This document shows positions 62,441 through 64,000 of a stretch of 64,000 bases of DNA, piece by piece. Location of the stretch: contig NZ_QXQB01000002.1 of assembly GCF_003605435.1 (NCBI RefSeq), positions 1,116,001 to 1,180,000 of the forward strand. The letters run 5' to 3'. The notes below the pieces were generated by a model. The model had not been told where the DNA came from and ran no database searches. It was given only the letters and a program-made list of their open reading frames with translations. The position numbers were made by a program, and so were the translations under genes. Source of the stretch: Paenibacillus pinisoli. GTDB lineage: Bacteria; Bacillota; Bacilli; Paenibacillales; Paenibacillaceae. Positions within the stretch are counted from its first letter, which is position 1, and every line of letters begins with the position of its first letter.

Positions 62441-62982
62441 TACAGCTGCTCCCCCTTTCCTTGCTGTTCAACCGCTTGAAGTTCTAGTGCAGCCTCATTT
62501 GTCTCTACATGCTCATTCGTCAGAAATTCCAAAATAACTGCAATCGCATTCATAATCATAAGCATAGCGCCAACAGGAATGGCCATGTACGCCATACTCA
62601 TAGGCATACCCATAGCAGAAGATGTCTGCTTGCCTACGATCGGCATCATCTCAAAGCCTTTCACTGTCAAAATAAGCATAAATACAATTGTAATCACCAT
62701 TACGGCAATTTTTAAAATTTTACGGGCTTTGGGCTTAATATTCTCCGCGATAACTTCTACCGCTATCAGTTTATGGTGACGCAGCGCCAGTGCAGCGCCA
62801 AAAAATACAGTGTAAATCATGAGATACCGCGCAAGCTCTTCGGTCCAATGGATCGGAACGTCAACGACGAAGCGGCTAATAATCTGTATAATAACGAGAA
62901 TTGACATCACCATGAGCATCAAGCCTACGACATAGCCGACAAGCTTGTTGACGACATCAATTCCTTTGATGATCGCTTTCAT
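62440..62982 (-). CDS. dctQ: TRAP transporter small permease subunit
   Basis: 180 residues, four helices. Typical DctQ features: LGYVVGLMLMVMSILVIIQI-like VGLMLMVMSILVIIQIISRF and the helix after VPIHWTEELARYLMIYTVFF. It partners with DctM, whose gene starts at its stop codon. A 142-base gap separates it from the binding-protein gene. Confidence 0.92.
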   Translation of the reverse strand: MKAIIKGIDVVNKLVGYVVGLMLMVMSILVIIQIISRFVVDVPIHWTEELARYLMIYTVFFGAALALRHHKLIAVEVIAENIKPKARKILKIAVMVITIVFMLILTVKGFEMMPIVGKQTSSAMGMPMSMAYMAIPVGAMLMIMNAIAVILEFLTNEHVETNEAALELQAVEQQGKGEQL

Positions 62983-63124
62983 CCTTTATCCTCCCGTCTT
63001 CGTACGGAAAATTTCACAATATAGGCCGACGTTCTTCCAATGGTGAATCGAGGATAAGCCGGCCCCAATTAGTTGTACAAGCAAGCTGAATTATCACACA
63101 GTTGGCTTCCAGCTTGCATAAGTT

Positions 63125-64000
63125 CTATTCTGTTGCGACAATGCTGTCATACAGCTCTTGACCGTAACGAGCTGCGAATTTCTCCAATACAGGCTGTACC
63201 TTCGCAGCAAATGCGGACGTATCGACTTCGATCAGCTCCATGCCTTCCTCGTGCAGCGATTTCAGCAACTTCTCTTCCTGCTCCGCCACTAAAGCGTTTT
63301 CAAACTCGGTCGCCTCTTTGGCTGCTTCTTCGACTGCCTTGCGCTGGTTCTCGGAAAGCTTGTTATACGTAATATCGCTCATCGCCAGAAGAACATAGCC
63401 GTAAACGTGATTCGTCATAACCAGGTAATCCTGAACCTCTTGCATCTTGTTGCTCGAAATAAAGGCAAGCGGGTTCTCTTGCGAGTTGATAACGCCTGTC
63501 TGAAGCGAAGAATATACTTCACCAAAGGCCATCGGCATTGGCGACGCGCCCATCGCGCTCCACGCTTCAATCGATGCCGGAATTTCCGGTACGCGGATCT
63601 TCACGCCTTTCAGATCGTCAACCTTCTCTACTTTCTTGTTCGTGGTCAGCTGGCGCGGGCCGCGCACCCAGAACTCAAGGCCGCGAATGGTCGCATCTGA
63701 CAGCAGGTCCGCCTTCAGCTTGTCGCCCACTTCGCCGTACAGCACTTTCTCCAAGTGCTCTTGGTCACGGAACAGATAAGGAACTTCCAGAATCGAGAAT
63801 GGCTCATGGAAGTTGGACAATACGCCTGCTACCAGCGCAAAGTCTACGGAACCCAGCTGCATGCCCTCGATCAAGTCGCGGTCATTGCCCAGCGTAGAGC
63901 TTGCGAATACGTCGACCTCAACGGTGCCGCCGCTTTTCTCCTTTACCAGTTCGGCGAATTTCATTGCTCCGATATGCCATGCGTCGCTTTCGCCCGTAAT
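63125..64000 (-). CDS. dctP: TRAP transporter substrate-binding protein, 5' end beyond the window
   Basis: Partial CDS: the frame continues past position 64000, where the upstream residues ITGESDAWHIGAMKFAELV are in register. The visible part has ELVKEKSGGTVEVDVFASST and LEFWVRGPRQLTTNKKVEKV, plus the DctP sequence QTGVINSQENPLAFISSNKM, which contains the substrate-coordinating region. About 290 residues are seen; the signal peptide is outside. The full transporter is dctP-dctQ-dctM. Confidence 0.92.
   Translation of the reverse strand: MTGESDAWHIGAMKFAELVKEKSGGTVEVDVFASSTLGNDRDLIEGMQLGSVDFALVAGVLSNFHEPFSILEVPYLFRDQEHLEKVLYGEVGDKLKADLLSDATIRGLEFWVRGPRQLTTNKKVEKVDDLKGVKIRVPEIPASIEAWSAMGASPMPMAFGEVYSSLQTGVINSQENPLAFISSNKMQEVQDYLVMTNHVYGYVLLAMSDITYNKLSENQRKAVEEAAKEATEFENALVAEQEEKLLKSLHEEGMELIEVDTSAFAAKVQPVLEKFAARYGQELYDSIVATE

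Overview
The window looks like chromosome of a Paenibacillus or close relative (Paenibacillaceae, Firmicutes). Reasons: moderately GC-rich coding DNA, strong AGGAGG-type ribosome sites with ATG, GTG and TTG starts, Bacillus-type gene sets (glpDK, the yrk/cst sulfur cluster, LplB/LplC-type sugar permeases, PadR pairs, an Sfp-type transferase, a YmaF remnant) and U-tailed intrinsic terminators. I see no rRNA, complete tRNA, CRISPR array, prophage or transposase.

Layout. 1-5 kb: a small coiled-coil membrane protein, glycerol-3-phosphate dehydrogenase and glycerol kinase (with an attenuator-like hairpin before glpD and a possible cre site upstream of glpK), and uridine kinase. 5-9 kb: a persulfide/thiosulfate cluster (DsrE, CstR, TusA, rhodanese-metallohydrolase, TusA-rhodanese, TauE) with four near-identical 6-4-6 palindromes, one ahead of each transcription unit. 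9-13 kb: a two-component system divergent from a DUF418 membrane protein, then a frameshifted YmaF-like gene. 13-22 kb: a GMC oxidoreductase and a sugar locus (AraC regulator, two permeases, binding lipoprotein, sugar kinase, GH4 phospho-glycosidase).

22-34 kb: an A+T-rich KAP-type NTPase gene, then an RNA-repair locus: RlaP-type nucleotidyltransferase, Hen1 methyltransferase, Pnkp kinase-phosphatase-ligase and an RtcB ligase, divergent from two WYL regulators. Together these genes could heal, seal and protect cleaved RNA ends. 33-42 kb: a phosphopantetheinyl transferase, a DoxX-like membrane protein, a PadR/FtsW-type pair, and a lantibiotic-immunity-like ABC transporter with its own two-component system. 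42-48 kb: a polysaccharide deacetylase, an uncharacterised secreted protein, a tiny membrane protein, a PQQ-like beta-propeller lipoprotein, and a sigma factor carrying a large extra C-terminal domain.

48-51 kb: a second, unrelated-looking RNA-ligase locus, RtcB plus an AAA ATPase. It is preceded by a roughly 200-nt leader with its own promoter, a possible pseudoknot and an intrinsic terminator just before rtcB. This is the best candidate here for something undescribed. 51-64 kb: a large LuxR regulator, MsrA, an SPFH protein, a patatin-like phospholipase, a PadR/DUF2812 pair with a palindromic operator cluster, an SDR oxidoreductase divergent from a LysR regulator, and a class II aldolase with a TRAP transporter whose binding-protein gene runs off the window end.

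All functional names come from motifs and remembered family features. No database search was possible.
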